Below, one piece after another: positions 8,427 to 17,019 of a stretch of 32,385 nucleotides of DNA. The notes under the pieces were generated by a model. That model saw only the letters and a list, made by a program, of their open reading frames with translations, made no database searches and was not told the DNA's origin. This DNA comes from Porticoccus sp. (GTDB lineage: Bacteria; Pseudomonadota; Gammaproteobacteria; Pseudomonadales; Porticoccaceae). The stretch is taken from the NCBI GenBank assembly GCA_023263825.1, contig JALQUJ010000005.1, positions 1 through 32,385 of the forward strand. The letters are read 5' to 3'. Every line of letters starts with the position of its first letter. Within the stretch, counting starts at the first letter, position 1. The position numbers and the translations under genes were made by a program.

Positions 8427-9702
8427 CACCCAGATGATTCGTCCAGTTGCTATCGTAGCAGCCACTCGCACACCCTTTTGCAGGGCAAACACGGCATATG
8501 CAGACCTTAGCAATCTGGATATGTTGTCAACAGCCCTTCAGGGTATGGTGGAACAACACGGCTTAAAAGGAAAACTGATTGATGAGGTGGTTGCCGGTGC
8601 CGTCACTACTCACTCGAAAGACTTTAACCTGGCCAGAGAAGCAGTTTTAAGTACCAAGCTCTCACCATTAACCCCCGGAATTACATTACAACAGGCTTGT
8701 GGCACCAGCCTACAAGCCGCTTTTGGTATTGCTGCAAAAATTGCGACTGGTCATATTGAATGCGGCATAGCAGCTGGCAGCGACACTGCAAGCGATGCCC
8801 CTATTGTTTTTTCCAGAAAGTTTACCCAACGGTTAATTAAATTATCTAAAGCCAAAACCTTTAAACAAAAACTGGCTCTATTTAAAGGGTTTGGCCTGTC
8901 AGAACTGTCCCCCGTCCCTCCATCTATCGCTGAACCCCGCACCGGGCTAAGTATGGGGCAACATTGCGAATTAATGGCCAAGGAATGGAATATATCCCGA
9001 GCAGCTCAGGATGAATTAGCACAAGCCAGCCATAACCGGGCAGAAGCAGCCTACAATGCACGGTTTTATGATGACCTGCTAACACCTTGTGCAGGTGTAC
9101 TACGAGATAACAATCTTCGCTATGATCTAACAGCCGAAAGATTGGAAAGGCTTAACACAGTATTCGATCGATCTGAAAATGGCACACTGACCGCTGGAAA
9201 TAGCACACCACTAACCGACGGTGCAGCAGCAATATTATTAGCCAGTGAAGAGTGGGCTGAAGCCAACAATCTACCCATCTTGGCAAAACTCACCTATATG
9301 GAAACAGCTGCTGTAGATTATGTAGCAGGTGAAGGCTTATTAATGGCGCCGACGGTTGCCGTTGCCAACATGCTCTGCAAAGCAGGGCTAAGCCTACAGA
9401 GTTTCTCTCACTATGAAATACATGAGGCCTTTGCTGCGCAAGTCCTATGCACACTCAAAGCTTGGGAGTCAGAAGAGTACTGTAGGAATCGCCTGGGTGT
9501 TGAACAGGCTTTGGGAACCATTGATAGGAACAAATTAAACCAGGTTGGTAGCAGCCTGGCGCTAGGTCACCCCTTTGCTGCAACCGGTGCCAGAGTTGTG
9601 GGTACCCTGGCAAAACAACTCAATGAGGCGGGCAAAGGCCGGGGATTAATTTCAGTCTGCACTGCTGGTGGTATGGGGGTTGCGGCCATACTGGAAAAGT
9701 AA
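8419..9702 (+). CDS. Acetyl-CoA C-acyltransferase (thiolase, FadI-like beta subunit)
   Basis: This thiolase cleaves 3-ketoacyl-CoA to release acetyl-CoA, completing the cycle begun by the upstream FadJ-like protein. The 427-residue sequence has the nucleophilic cysteine in QQACGTSLQAA (about residue 95). The C-terminal motifs are EIHEAFAAQ, GHPFAATGAR with the catalytic histidine, and CTAGGMG with the second cysteine. The start at ATG 8419 is supported by AAGGA eight bases upstream and by the 8-base overlap with the preceding gene, indicating translational coupling. An in-frame ATG at 8389 lies inside fadJ and is unlikely. A biosynthetic acetoacetyl-CoA thiolase is possible from sequence alone, but pairing with the alpha-subunit gene favours beta-oxidation. 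Confidence 0.88.
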   Translation: MNNTQMIRPVAIVAATRTPFCRANTAYADLSNLDMLSTALQGMVEQHGLKGKLIDEVVAGAVTTHSKDFNLAREAVLSTKLSPLTPGITLQQACGTSLQAAFGIAAKIATGHIECGIAAGSDTASDAPIVFSRKFTQRLIKLSKAKTFKQKLALFKGFGLSELSPVPPSIAEPRTGLSMGQHCELMAKEWNISRAAQDELAQASHNRAEAAYNARFYDDLLTPCAGVLRDNNLRYDLTAERLERLNTVFDRSENGTLTAGNSTPLTDGAAAILLASEEWAEANNLPILAKLTYMETAAVDYVAGEGLLMAPTVAVANMLCKAGLSLQSFSHYEIHEAFAAQVLCTLKAWESEEYCRNRLGVEQALGTIDRNKLNQVGSSLALGHPFAATGARVVGTLAKQLNEAGKGRGLISVCTAGGMGVAAILEK

Positions 9703-9804
9703 TGCTGGGCTTATATTGCGACCTAAACCATCAACTTAGAGCCATAAACAATGCACTTATATCTATAGTTTAGGTGGTTAATGCTGTGGATAGTAAGAAG
9801 AATT

Positions 9805-9839
9805 GAGGTAAAACTAAGGTATAGCGGTGAGGTAAAACT
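9805..9839. repeat. 11-base direct repeat in convergent intergenic region
   Basis: GAGGTAAAACT occurs at 9805-9815 and 9829-9839, 24 bases apart, between the convergent thiolase and HopJ-family genes. Nearby ACCTAAAC and GTTTAGGT form an inverted pair. No function can be assigned. Confidence 0.35.
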
Positions 9840-9894
9840 CAATACTGACTTTTACTACTGATGTTAGGGCTTACTAAAAAACTAGCTTTGAAAA

Positions 9895-10239
9895 CTACTT
9901 TAACACTAGAGCACAGTCATCAAAGCTAATCCCCTGCCAACCATACTGGATAAAATTTCGGATATTTTGGTGGTCATCTCCATCGGGGTTGCCCAACACA
10001 TCCTTCCGATAGTAATCGCCAAAACAATGAAGTGTTTGTTCTTCGGTTAAATTGTTTAAATGACCAAAAGCAAAAATTTTGCAGGAACCGTTATTTTGCC
10101 CCGCCTCATTTTCAACATCACCATTGGAAAATGCTGTTTCGGTAAAGGCATAATTTTCTTCGATAACTGAAACCGTATCATCAAAGCTAACTGTCTCTGG
10201 AGATGTACCCAAGATCTCCAAAAATGAAGTAATCGTCAT
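9895..10239 (-). CDS. HopJ type III effector family protein
   Basis: A 114-residue cytoplasmic protein with the features I associate with the HopJ family (Pfam PF08888). These are SFDDTVSVIEENYAFTETAF near the N-terminus, then NEAGQNNGSCKIFAFG, CFGDYYRKDVLGNPDG and NIRNFIQYGW. The family was named after a Pseudomonas syringae candidate effector, but it is widespread in free-living marine gammaproteobacteria that lack type III secretion. Its biochemical role is unknown. No signal peptide or membrane segment is present. ATG 10239 is preceded by AAGGA at good spacing. It lies 21 bases downstream of the amber-interrupted secreted-protein gene and may be co-transcribed with it. No secretion apparatus is encoded nearby, so the effector label should not be read as a function. 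Confidence 0.82.
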   Translation of the reverse strand: MTITSFLEILGTSPETVSFDDTVSVIEENYAFTETAFSNGDVENEAGQNNGSCKIFAFGHLNNLTEEQTLHCFGDYYRKDVLGNPDGDDHQNIRNFIQYGWQGISFDDCALVLK

Positions 10240-10260
10240 GCTGTTAATCCTTTTTATTAA

Positions 10261-10692
10261 CTACTTAACCGTAGAAAATAGTGGCTCAAGGTTATCTAGA
10301 TAAATCAAAGTATTAACCTTCCAGAGATCTCTTGGCTTATAAAAATCTAATTGCCAATAAATTGAGTGGTTTTCAAATTTATGCAAGTAATAATACCGTA
10401 TAAATGACTCACCAATCTTTTTCTCTGATATAAACTCTTTCTCTATAGATTGACCAAACCGCTGATCTACAATAGGCCATTGTTGTTTGATTTGATTGGC
10501 CAAACCATCAATCTCTACTTCAGGAATAGGCTAGTATTTCTTTGCTAAGTTTAAACCTTCCTGAAATTCAGCTTTTACAAAATGATCCATTAAGGTATCA
10601 GCAAAAGCTCTTATTTCGCCCTTTGTTGTAAAACCACCAGCAAAAGAATTAAATAAAATTAATACTGAAAAAAAGAACACTACAAACTTCAT
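10261..10692 (-). pseudogene. Small secreted protein gene interrupted by an in-frame amber codon
   Basis: On the minus strand a GGAGG ribosome-binding site precedes ATG 10692. The first 53 codons encode a clear signal peptide (MKFVVFFFSVLILFNSFAGG, residues 1-20) and the start of a mature domain. Codon 54 is TAG (plus-strand CTA at 10531-10533). The same frame then continues open for another 89 codons to a normal stop at 10261, with coherent charged and aromatic content (YYYLHKFENHSIYWQLDFY). A single TGG-to-TAG change would explain it, giving an original protein of about 143 residues. Without the amber codon it looks like a periplasmic protein of unknown family. The frame is preserved on both sides, so the change is recent or the codon is suppressed. 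It lies directly upstream of the HopJ-family gene. Confidence 0.7.
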
Positions 10693-10781
10693 GACAACCT
10701 CCATATCAATTTATCCATTGGCAAAGATTAATACCAGTATTTCTACAAACTTGCACTTTAAGTGTTCATATAATAAGTCGC

Positions 10782-12179
10782 TTAACGAATATTATCCGCA
10801 ATAAATTGATGAACAGTACCCAGATCATTGGGCTGAACTGAATAACGTTCTTCACGTTCAAACAAATCAGCCATATGGTGGGGCAATGCAGGGTCTTGCG
10901 GGTAACCCGCTTTACGAACTGCCTCGGGGAATTTAGCAGGATGTGCCGTAGCCAAACAAACCATAGGAATATCCTGACGACGACGAGTTTTACGTGCCGC
11001 CTCCACACCAATAGCTGTATGTGGGTCTAGTAAATATTCAGTATTTTCCCAAACATCAGTAATGACTTTAATCATTGCATCATCGTCCAGGCGATAACTG
11101 GTAAATAATTCACGGGCTTTCACCAAAGCAGATTCACTCAAGGCCAACTTGCCTGTTTTCTTAAAGTCACTCATTAATTCATTAATGGCTGTACCATCGC
11201 GATCATATAAATCAAACAGCATCCGCTCGAAGTTACTGGACACCATGATATCCATGGAAGGCGACAAGCTATGTACTAAATCGTGCAGACTGTGGTCATT
11301 CTCGCTGATACAACGGTGCAAAATATCATTGGCATTGGTTGCAACCACAAGCTGATCAATAGGCAGCCCCATACGCTTTGCCAAGTAACCCGCAAAGATA
11401 TCACCAAAGTTGCCAGTTGGTACCGAGAATGCAACAGGACGATGGGGAGCGCCCAATGCCAAACCCGCATAAAAATAGTAGACAATTTGGGCCATGATCC
11501 GTGTCCAGTTAATGGAATTTACTGCTACTAACTGACGGCCTTCCGGCAAGAAAGATTGATCACCAAAACTACCTTTTACCATGTTCTGACAATCGTCAAA
11601 ATTGCCTTCGATGGCGATATTGAAAACATTCTTTTCCAAAACTGTTGTCATCTGACGGCGTTGTACCTCAGATACCCGATTGTGTGGATGCAGAATAAAA
11701 ATATCGACGTTATCGCTGTGGCGGCAACCTTCAATAGCAGCGGAACCCGTATCGCCTGAAGTCGCGCCCATAATCACAACACGCTGGTCACGCTTCTTAA
11801 GAACATAGTCCAGCAAGTTACCCAGAAATTGCAGGGCAAAATCTTTAAAGGCCAATGTTGGCCCCTGGAACAATTCAAGAATAAATTCGTTGTGGGCTGT
11901 TTGCACCAGAGGTGCGATAGCATCGTGACGGAATGCGTTGTAGGTATTATTAATCAGTTCACGAAGATCATCTTCGGGGACTTCACCCGCCATAAAAGGA
12001 GACATAATATTAAATGCCAATTCCTGATAGGGAAGACCAACCCAGGATGCAATTTCTTCCGCAGAGAAATGTGGCAAGGTTTCGGGAACATAGAGCCCGC
12101 CGTCACTGGCTAAACCTGCTAATACCGCATCTTCAAAGGACAAAGCTGGGGCCTGACCACGGGTACTGATATATTTCAC
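10782..12179 (-). CDS. thrC: Threonine synthase
   Basis: ThrC converts O-phosphohomoserine to threonine using PLP, the last step of threonine synthesis. The 465-residue protein opens with MKYISTRG, typical of the family. It has the PLP lysine in GPTLAFKDFALQ (about residue 112), the phosphate-binding stretch GATSGDTGSAA and PTGNFGDIFAGY. Its length matches the long gammaproteobacterial form. The start is GTG 12179 with AGG nine bases upstream; no better ATG is near. It lies 125 bases downstream of hom, in the expected order for a hom-thrC unit, and an additional promoter or processing signal could lie in that gap, though I saw none. Confidence 0.95.
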   Translation of the reverse strand: MKYISTRGQAPALSFEDAVLAGLASDGGLYVPETLPHFSAEEIASWVGLPYQELAFNIMSPFMAGEVPEDDLRELINNTYNAFRHDAIAPLVQTAHNEFILELFQGPTLAFKDFALQFLGNLLDYVLKKRDQRVVIMGATSGDTGSAAIEGCRHSDNVDIFILHPHNRVSEVQRRQMTTVLEKNVFNIAIEGNFDDCQNMVKGSFGDQSFLPEGRQLVAVNSINWTRIMAQIVYYFYAGLALGAPHRPVAFSVPTGNFGDIFAGYLAKRMGLPIDQLVVATNANDILHRCISENDHSLHDLVHSLSPSMDIMVSSNFERMLFDLYDRDGTAINELMSDFKKTGKLALSESALVKARELFTSYRLDDDAMIKVITDVWENTEYLLDPHTAIGVEAARKTRRRQDIPMVCLATAHPAKFPEAVRKAGYPQDPALPHHMADLFEREERYSVQPNDLGTVHQFIADNIR

Positions 12180-12304
12180 AATAACTACCTATCTATAAAA
12201 AACTAAACATTAACTCTTTAGAAACCAAATGCTGCAAAACTTGTTTAACCAAGAAGCCTTTCATAAAGGGGCTTAACCCAGAGGGCTTGTATTCAAGAAC
12301 GCCG

Positions 12305-13615
12305 TTAGCCTAGAGCCTCAACACGAATCTTGGTAATCTCGCCCGCAATGCTATCCATCTGCTGAATTTGCGTCACAGCACTATCAAGGGATTTTTCAAT
12401 CACACGATCCGTCAGAATAATCAGTGGTACGTGATCTTCGCCAGCGCCTGGTTCCTTCTGAATGACCGCCTCTACGCTAATTTTAGCATCACTCAAAATT
12501 TGGGTAATTTTTGATAATACACCCGGGGTATCCAGTGCAGAAAATCGAAGATAATAGGCAGTCTCCACCTCACTGATAGGCAGCATATCAAAATCATTTA
12601 ACTTATCTGATTGAAAGCCCAAATGAGGTACACGGTGCTCAGGAGTAGCTGTCAATGTACGGGCCAAATCAACCACATCCGCAATCACAGAGGATGCTGT
12701 CGGCTCAGCGCCAGCACCTGGGCCATAATAAAGCGTAGGTCCAACAGCATCACCATTGACCAGCACAGCATTCATCACGCCATCTACATTGGCAATCAAT
12801 CGTTTTTCTGGAATCAGGGTAGGATGTACACGTAAAGCAATCCCACCATTCTCGGGAGATCGACTGGCAATACCCAAATGCTTGATACGGTAGCCCAGTT
12901 CTTGAGCGTAAATCACATCCTGTGGCTCAACTTTGCTGATACCCTCAGTAAAGACTGAATCAAACTGTAATGGCATACCAAATGCCAGTGAAGCCAAAAT
13001 CACCAGTTTATGTGCAGCATCAATACCTTCAACATCAAACGTCGGGTCTGCTTCAGCGTAGCCTAACTCTTGGGCTTCCTTAAGCACATCAGCAAAATCA
13101 CGGCCTTTATCCCGCATCTCCGTCAGAATAAAGTTACCCGTGCCATTAATAATACCCGCCAACCATTCAATGTGATTAGCAGAAAGTCCTTCACGCAGAG
13201 CTTTAATAATGGGAATGCCACCAGCCACTGCTGCTTCATAGGCAACTGTGACACCTTTTTCTGTAGCTGCTGCAAAAATTTCATTACCAAATTCAGCAAT
13301 TAACGCCTTATTAGCTGTGACCACATGTTTGCCATTTTCTATGGCTTTTAATACCAGTTCTTTGGCAACCGTCGTGCCACCAATAAGCTCGACTAAAATA
13401 TCTATTTCAGGGTTTTCAGCAACATCAAAAATATCTCTGGATACACTGATATCACCCAGGTCACAGGCTGGGTTATCACGCCGTGCACCAATTTGGCTAA
13501 TAACGATCTCACAGCCCGCACGGGCATTAATTTCATCAGCATTGCGACCCAGCACATTCACCGCGCCACTACCCACTGTTCCCAAGCCACAAATGCCAAT
13601 TTTTACAGAATTCAA
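12305..13615 (-). CDS. hom: Homoserine dehydrogenase
   Basis: Hom reduces aspartate semialdehyde to homoserine with NAD(P)H, feeding threonine and methionine synthesis. The dinucleotide-binding motif GICGLGTVGSG lies at residues 7-17. The conserved VTANKALIAEFG, a catalytic region around GIINGTGNFILTEM and EAQELGYAEADPTFDVEG follow. A C-terminal ACT domain (from about residue 350, YYLRFSALDTPGVL) is expected to sense threonine. The protein is a stand-alone enzyme, not an aspartokinase fusion. I chose TTG 13615 because it gives 436 residues, close to the pseudomonad enzyme, with AGGG at suitable spacing. The frame extends to another TTG at 13690, adding 25 unconvincing residues. Confidence 0.93.
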   Translation of the reverse strand: MNSVKIGICGLGTVGSGAVNVLGRNADEINARAGCEIVISQIGARRDNPACDLGDISVSRDIFDVAENPEIDILVELIGGTTVAKELVLKAIENGKHVVTANKALIAEFGNEIFAAATEKGVTVAYEAAVAGGIPIIKALREGLSANHIEWLAGIINGTGNFILTEMRDKGRDFADVLKEAQELGYAEADPTFDVEGIDAAHKLVILASLAFGMPLQFDSVFTEGISKVEPQDVIYAQELGYRIKHLGIASRSPENGGIALRVHPTLIPEKRLIANVDGVMNAVLVNGDAVGPTLYYGPGAGAEPTASSVIADVVDLARTLTATPEHRVPHLGFQSDKLNDFDMLPISEVETAYYLRFSALDTPGVLSKITQILSDAKISVEAVIQKEPGAGEDHVPLIILTDRVIEKSLDSAVTQIQQMDSIAGEITKIRVEALG

Positions 13616-13906
13616 TGTCTTTGCCCTAGCTAAAAAAATGGGTGTTACCACCCTGGATAAACAACAAAGGTACAACACATAAGTACTCAATCCACTGCTC
13701 CAAAATTTTGGATGGTAAATTGATCAACTTATGCACTACGAGAGGGTCGCAACCTTAATAGCCGACAACGGGACTGTCAATGCAATAAGGCCGCTATAAG
13801 GGTAAAAGAAAGGCTGGTGGTGCTCGTTTAGATAACGGATAAAAGTGAAGGCTGGAATGAGGGTAAAGAGAATAATCCCTACACCCCCACAAACAAGTAG
13901 CAGGCC

Positions 13907-14701
13907 CTAATTTACACCCAGCATTTTCAATAATTCAGGTGCTGGCCGATAACCCGGCATTAAGGTTCCATCTTCTAAAATCAGAGCAGGTGTTCCTGTA
14001 ACGCCCACCTCCTGCCCCAACGAGTATTGAGAAGCCACCGGGTTAGATTCACAAACGTTTTCTCGAATAGGCTTAAGCTGCTTCAAAGCAGTCATGGCCT
14101 TTTGCTTATCTTCTGCGCACCAGGCTGAAGCAATTTTTCGGTAAGACTCGGAATCCAAACCAGCCCTTGGGTAAGCAAGATAACGAACCTCTACACCATT
14201 TTTATTAAGGTCACCAACAGCTTCGTTATGTAGCTTCTGGCAGTAATAACAATCCACATCCGTAAACACATAAAGCACTGACTTGGTTTCAGCTACAGCG
14301 GGGAAAACAATCGTGTCTTCCCTATCCACGGCACCGATTAAGTTTTTACGTATTTTAGCAGCAGCTAGGTCTTTGACCGGAACAAATAAGCCCGGGCGTG
14401 CTCGGTACATATCACCCGACAATATATATTCACCGGTTTCACTTGCATAAAGAAATTGAGTGCCATCAATCCGAACCAAGTAAAGCCCGTTGATCGGGGT
14501 TCTTTCAACGCGACTAAAATTCAAATCAGGTCGAGAAGCTTTCAGTTTTGCCACAATTCTCTTGGAAATTGCTTCTGGAACAGCTCCAGTATCAGAAACT
14601 TGTTCAGTAGTCTCAGAAGCTGACTCAGCATGCACTACAGGCAAAAACATTGACGAAAATCCAAAGACTACTGCTACCAAACCAATTAAATGCTTTCTCA
14701 T
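13907..14701 (-). CDS. dsbC: Thiol:disulfide interchange protein DsbC
   Basis: DsbC isomerises wrongly formed disulfides in periplasmic proteins and is kept reduced by DsbD. The 264-residue precursor has a signal peptide (residues 1 to about 25, ending VVHA). An N-terminal dimerisation domain follows (about 40-110, containing GLYLVRIDGTQFLY and the YILSGDMY strand). A thioredoxin-like domain carries active-site C-Y-Y-C near residue 152 and the cis-proline in GVTGTPALI. Two further cysteines (SAWCAED and ENVCESN) match the second disulfide of DsbC. ATG 14701 has an AGAGA element upstream. It sits between xerD and hom, as in pseudomonads. Confidence 0.94.
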   Translation of the reverse strand: MRKHLIGLVAVVFGFSSMFLPVVHAESASETTEQVSDTGAVPEAISKRIVAKLKASRPDLNFSRVERTPINGLYLVRIDGTQFLYASETGEYILSGDMYRARPGLFVPVKDLAAAKIRKNLIGAVDREDTIVFPAVAETKSVLYVFTDVDCYYCQKLHNEAVGDLNKNGVEVRYLAYPRAGLDSESYRKIASAWCAEDKQKAMTALKQLKPIRENVCESNPVASQYSLGQEVGVTGTPALILEDGTLMPGYRPAPELLKMLGVN

Positions 14702-14856
14702 AAACGTTTATCTCTTCTCACTGGTTTCAACTAACAAGATTAGGACTAACTAACTCTGGTCTAAAAACAAATCCCGTTACTTATTAAACTTCGCACATCT
14801 GTAATTCGGTGAATTGGAGTCTATTGTACTATAAGAGTTGATCTTAAAAGTTCACC

Positions 14857-15759
14857 TCAACCCCGTGGGTGATGCTCAGCATGTAACGCCTTCATCCTGC
14901 TACTGGCAATATGTGTGTATATCTGTGTCGTTGACAAATCACTGTGTCCGAGCAGCAACTGAACCACCCGAAGGTCCGCCCCATGGTTCAGCAAGTGCGT
15001 AGCAAAGGCATGGCGCAGTGTATGGGGCGATAATGGCTTATCAATACCCGCCGCAACGGTATAACGCTTTAACCGATGCCAGAAGGTCTGGCGTGTCATT
15101 TGCTGTGATCGACTGCTGGGAAACAATACATCGCTCTGAACCTCCCCCAACAGCAATGGGCGCGCTTGCTTTACGTACCTTTCTATCCAACTCATGGCCT
15201 CATCACCCAAAGGTACCAAGCGCTCTTTACTGCCTTTACCAAACACCCTCAACACGCCCTGACGCAAATTTACCTGATGAAGCTTTAGCCCCACTAATTC
15301 AGAAACGCGCAACCCCGTTGCATAAAGCACTTCCAACATAGTCCGGTCACGCAACCCCAAAGCATCATCGACATTGGGTACTGCCAACAGATTCTCTACA
15401 TCGGATTCAGTTAAACTCTTCGGTAAAGGCCGCCCCAATTTTGGGTTATCCACCAATGCCGTTGGGTCTTCCTGGATACGCTTTTCCCGCAACAAATAAC
15501 GGTAAAAACCCCGTAAACAGGATAACTGCCTCGCCGTTGTTCGCGCAGCCATACCTTGCTCAAAACGATGGGAAAGAAACTGCTGAATTTCACGGCCAGA
15601 AACAGCCATCAATGTAACGTCTTTGGATTCAGCCCAAGCGGCAAAGCCCCTAAGGTCACGACCATAGGAATCCAGACTATTTTGACTCAAGCCCTTCTCC
15701 ATCCAGATAGCATCTAGATAATTGTCGATTAACAATTGATGATTTGAAGAAAGCGTCAT
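14857..15759 (-). CDS. xerD: Site-specific tyrosine recombinase XerD
   Basis: XerD acts with XerC and FtsK at dif to resolve chromosome dimers. The sequence has an N-terminal SAM-like DNA-binding domain (about residues 10-95) and a catalytic domain with the tyrosine-recombinase residues. These are the first Arg in ATGLRVSELVGL, the Lys in GKGSKERLVPLG, H-x-x-R in SPHTLRHAFATHLLNHGAD, the His in LGHSDLSTTQ and nucleophilic Tyr in IYTHIAS. QQMTRQTFWHRLKRY and the ending EHHPRG are XerD-typical rather than XerC-typical. ATG 15759 gives 300 residues, against 298 in E. coli; an in-frame TTG at 15801 would add 14. It is upstream of dsbC, consistent with a xerD-dsbC-hom-thrC arrangement. Confidence 0.93.
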   Translation of the reverse strand: MTLSSNHQLLIDNYLDAIWMEKGLSQNSLDSYGRDLRGFAAWAESKDVTLMAVSGREIQQFLSHRFEQGMAARTTARQLSCLRGFYRYLLREKRIQEDPTALVDNPKLGRPLPKSLTESDVENLLAVPNVDDALGLRDRTMLEVLYATGLRVSELVGLKLHQVNLRQGVLRVFGKGSKERLVPLGDEAMSWIERYVKQARPLLLGEVQSDVLFPSSRSQQMTRQTFWHRLKRYTVAAGIDKPLSPHTLRHAFATHLLNHGADLRVVQLLLGHSDLSTTQIYTHIASSRMKALHAEHHPRG

Positions 15760-15817
15760 TTGCTCTGGTTCTGTTACGTCAGAACTGATAATAACAGACA
15801 AAGCGCTTTAGCTCTGA

Positions 15818-16222
15818 CTACGCCATAGCAGATATTAATGGGACACAGCGAAATGATAATCCCAGCAAAGGCATCAACATTGTGTTATTAAGGCACCCCA
15901 TTTTTTTCCTTTTATTTCGTATCATGAGACAAACTAATAACGCCGACCCAAGAAGTACAACTGCAAAAGTTGATATGAATTGAAGTCTTGATAAAAGGAA
16001 TATCTTGCAACAAGTATCAAATAAAAAAAGAACATCAAATGTAGAACATTCAGAGGAGGAGGCTATAAGTAAGCTAGAACTGATGCTGACAATTAAACTA
16101 ACAACGCCTATTAAGGTTAGCTTACGAATCAGTTTGTCATCCCGCAAAACCCAAGATAAAAGCATTCCTCTAAACAAACCTAAGGGAATCATAAGAACAA
16201 GAAAAAATTGAACGATGCTCAT
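15818..16222 (-). CDS. Small integral membrane protein of unknown function
   Basis: A 134-residue, strongly hydrophobic protein that I do not recognise. Three membrane segments are clear (about residues 4-25, 36-58 and 80-103), and a possible fourth ends the protein. A short cytoplasmic-type basic patch, RNKRKK, follows the third. Three cysteines lie between the second and third segments. A strong AAGGAG lies six bases before ATG 16222, which favours real expression. It is the gene immediately upstream of xerD on the same strand, separated by 58 bases, and downstream of the rplS terminator, so it probably has its own promoter. Composition is more AT-rich than its neighbours. A real lineage-specific membrane protein is the simplest reading. 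Confidence 0.55.
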   Translation of the reverse strand: MSIVQFFLVLMIPLGLFRGMLLSWVLRDDKLIRKLTLIGVVSLIVSISSSLLIASSSECSTFDVLFLFDTCCKIFLLSRLQFISTFAVVLLGSALLVCLMIRNKRKKMGCLNNTMLMPLLGLSFRCVPLISAMA

Positions 16223-16479
16223 GCATCTCCTTAACATTTACATTTGGAGCCAGTTCTCTTTGTTATTTCTGATATTTCGGGGCGACTTTTAATTGATTGA
16301 TATAGAGTGGCTTTTTTGGAATTTCGAAACCCATCCCGCGACCACCCTATCTAAATCGATAACAATATCAACAGGGGGTTTCCTTTGGTTTACCAGTATA
16401 TTCTGATTACTTAGAACTGCAAAACCAGCCACTCACATGATAAAACATATCAGCATACGTCTAATTCCCCAAAGAAAAA

Positions 16480-16503
16480 CCCCGCAATATTTCTATTGCG
16501 GGG
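16480..16503 (-). terminator. Strong intrinsic terminator of the rpsP-rimM-trmD-rplS operon
   Basis: A perfect 10-bp stem (CCCCGCAATA, 16480-16489, with TATTGCGGGG, 16494-16503) has a 4-base loop. Five T residues follow on either strand because A residues flank the left arm. It lies about 50 bases after the rplS stop. The rest of 16223-16552 shows nothing else that I can identify, apart from the upstream region of the membrane-protein gene. Confidence 0.9.
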
Positions 16504-16552
16504 TTTTTAATGTAGCTAACTAGCTAATGTAACCAGATAACTTGGAAATAAC

Positions 16553-16909
16553 TTAGTTAAGTTTTTCCTTAATACGTGCTGCCCTACCAGACAGTTCACG
16601 CAAGTAGTAAAGCTTGGCTTGGCGAACATCACCACGACGCTTCACGGTTATGCTGTCAACCAATGGGCTGTAGGTTTGGAAGGTACGCTCTACGCCAACA
16701 CCGTTGGAAATTTTACGAACGGAGAAGGCAGAGTTAATGCCACGATTACGCTTTCCGATAACCACACCTTCAAAAGCCTGAAGACGCTCACGGTTACCTT
16801 CCTTTACTTTCACCTGTACAACGACAGTATCACCAGGTGCAAAAGGGGGTAATTCTTTTGACATTTGCTCAGCTTCAATCGCTGCGATAATTGGGTTTTT
16901 GTTACTCAT
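16553..16909 (-). CDS. rplS: 50S ribosomal protein L19
   Basis: L19 sits at the interface of the 30S and 50S ribosomal subunits. The 118-residue sequence shows the family landmarks: an N-terminal helix (MSNKNPIIAAIEAEQ), FAPGDTVVVQVKVKEG, RLQAFEGVVIGKRNRG, SVRKISNGVGVERTF and the basic C-terminal KLYYLRELSGRAARIKEKL. Length is normal. GAGGAG lies at ideal spacing before ATG 16909. It is the last gene of the operon, 110 bases after trmD and followed by a strong terminator. Confidence 0.97.
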   Translation of the reverse strand: MSNKNPIIAAIEAEQMSKELPPFAPGDTVVVQVKVKEGNRERLQAFEGVVIGKRNRGINSAFSVRKISNGVGVERTFQTYSPLVDSITVKRRGDVRQAKLYYLRELSGRAARIKEKLN

Positions 16910-17019
16910 GGTTCGCTCCTCAGCTTTTATCTATTTGGCATGCCGCCTTTTTGACATACCATCTTTTTGAGTAGCGTCGTACTGAGAGGAAAACAGTGGT
17001 GTTCTAATAGCTTAAATTA

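Noticed and set aside
10531..10533. TAG in the secreted-protein gene and TAA in the CBS gene as genetic-code reassignment
   Set aside because: Two different stop codons are involved, and intact genes in the window use both TAA and TAG as normal stops, so recoding of the genetic code is not supported.
13616..13690. Longer homoserine dehydrogenase start at TTG 13690
   Set aside because: The extra 25 residues precede the NAD-binding motif with no family counterpart, and TTG 13615 has better ribosome-binding support.
13700..13711. 12-base palindrome CCAAAATTTTGG upstream of hom
   Set aside because: It has no spacer, no T tract and no matching regulator motif; short AT-rich palindromes of this kind occur by chance.
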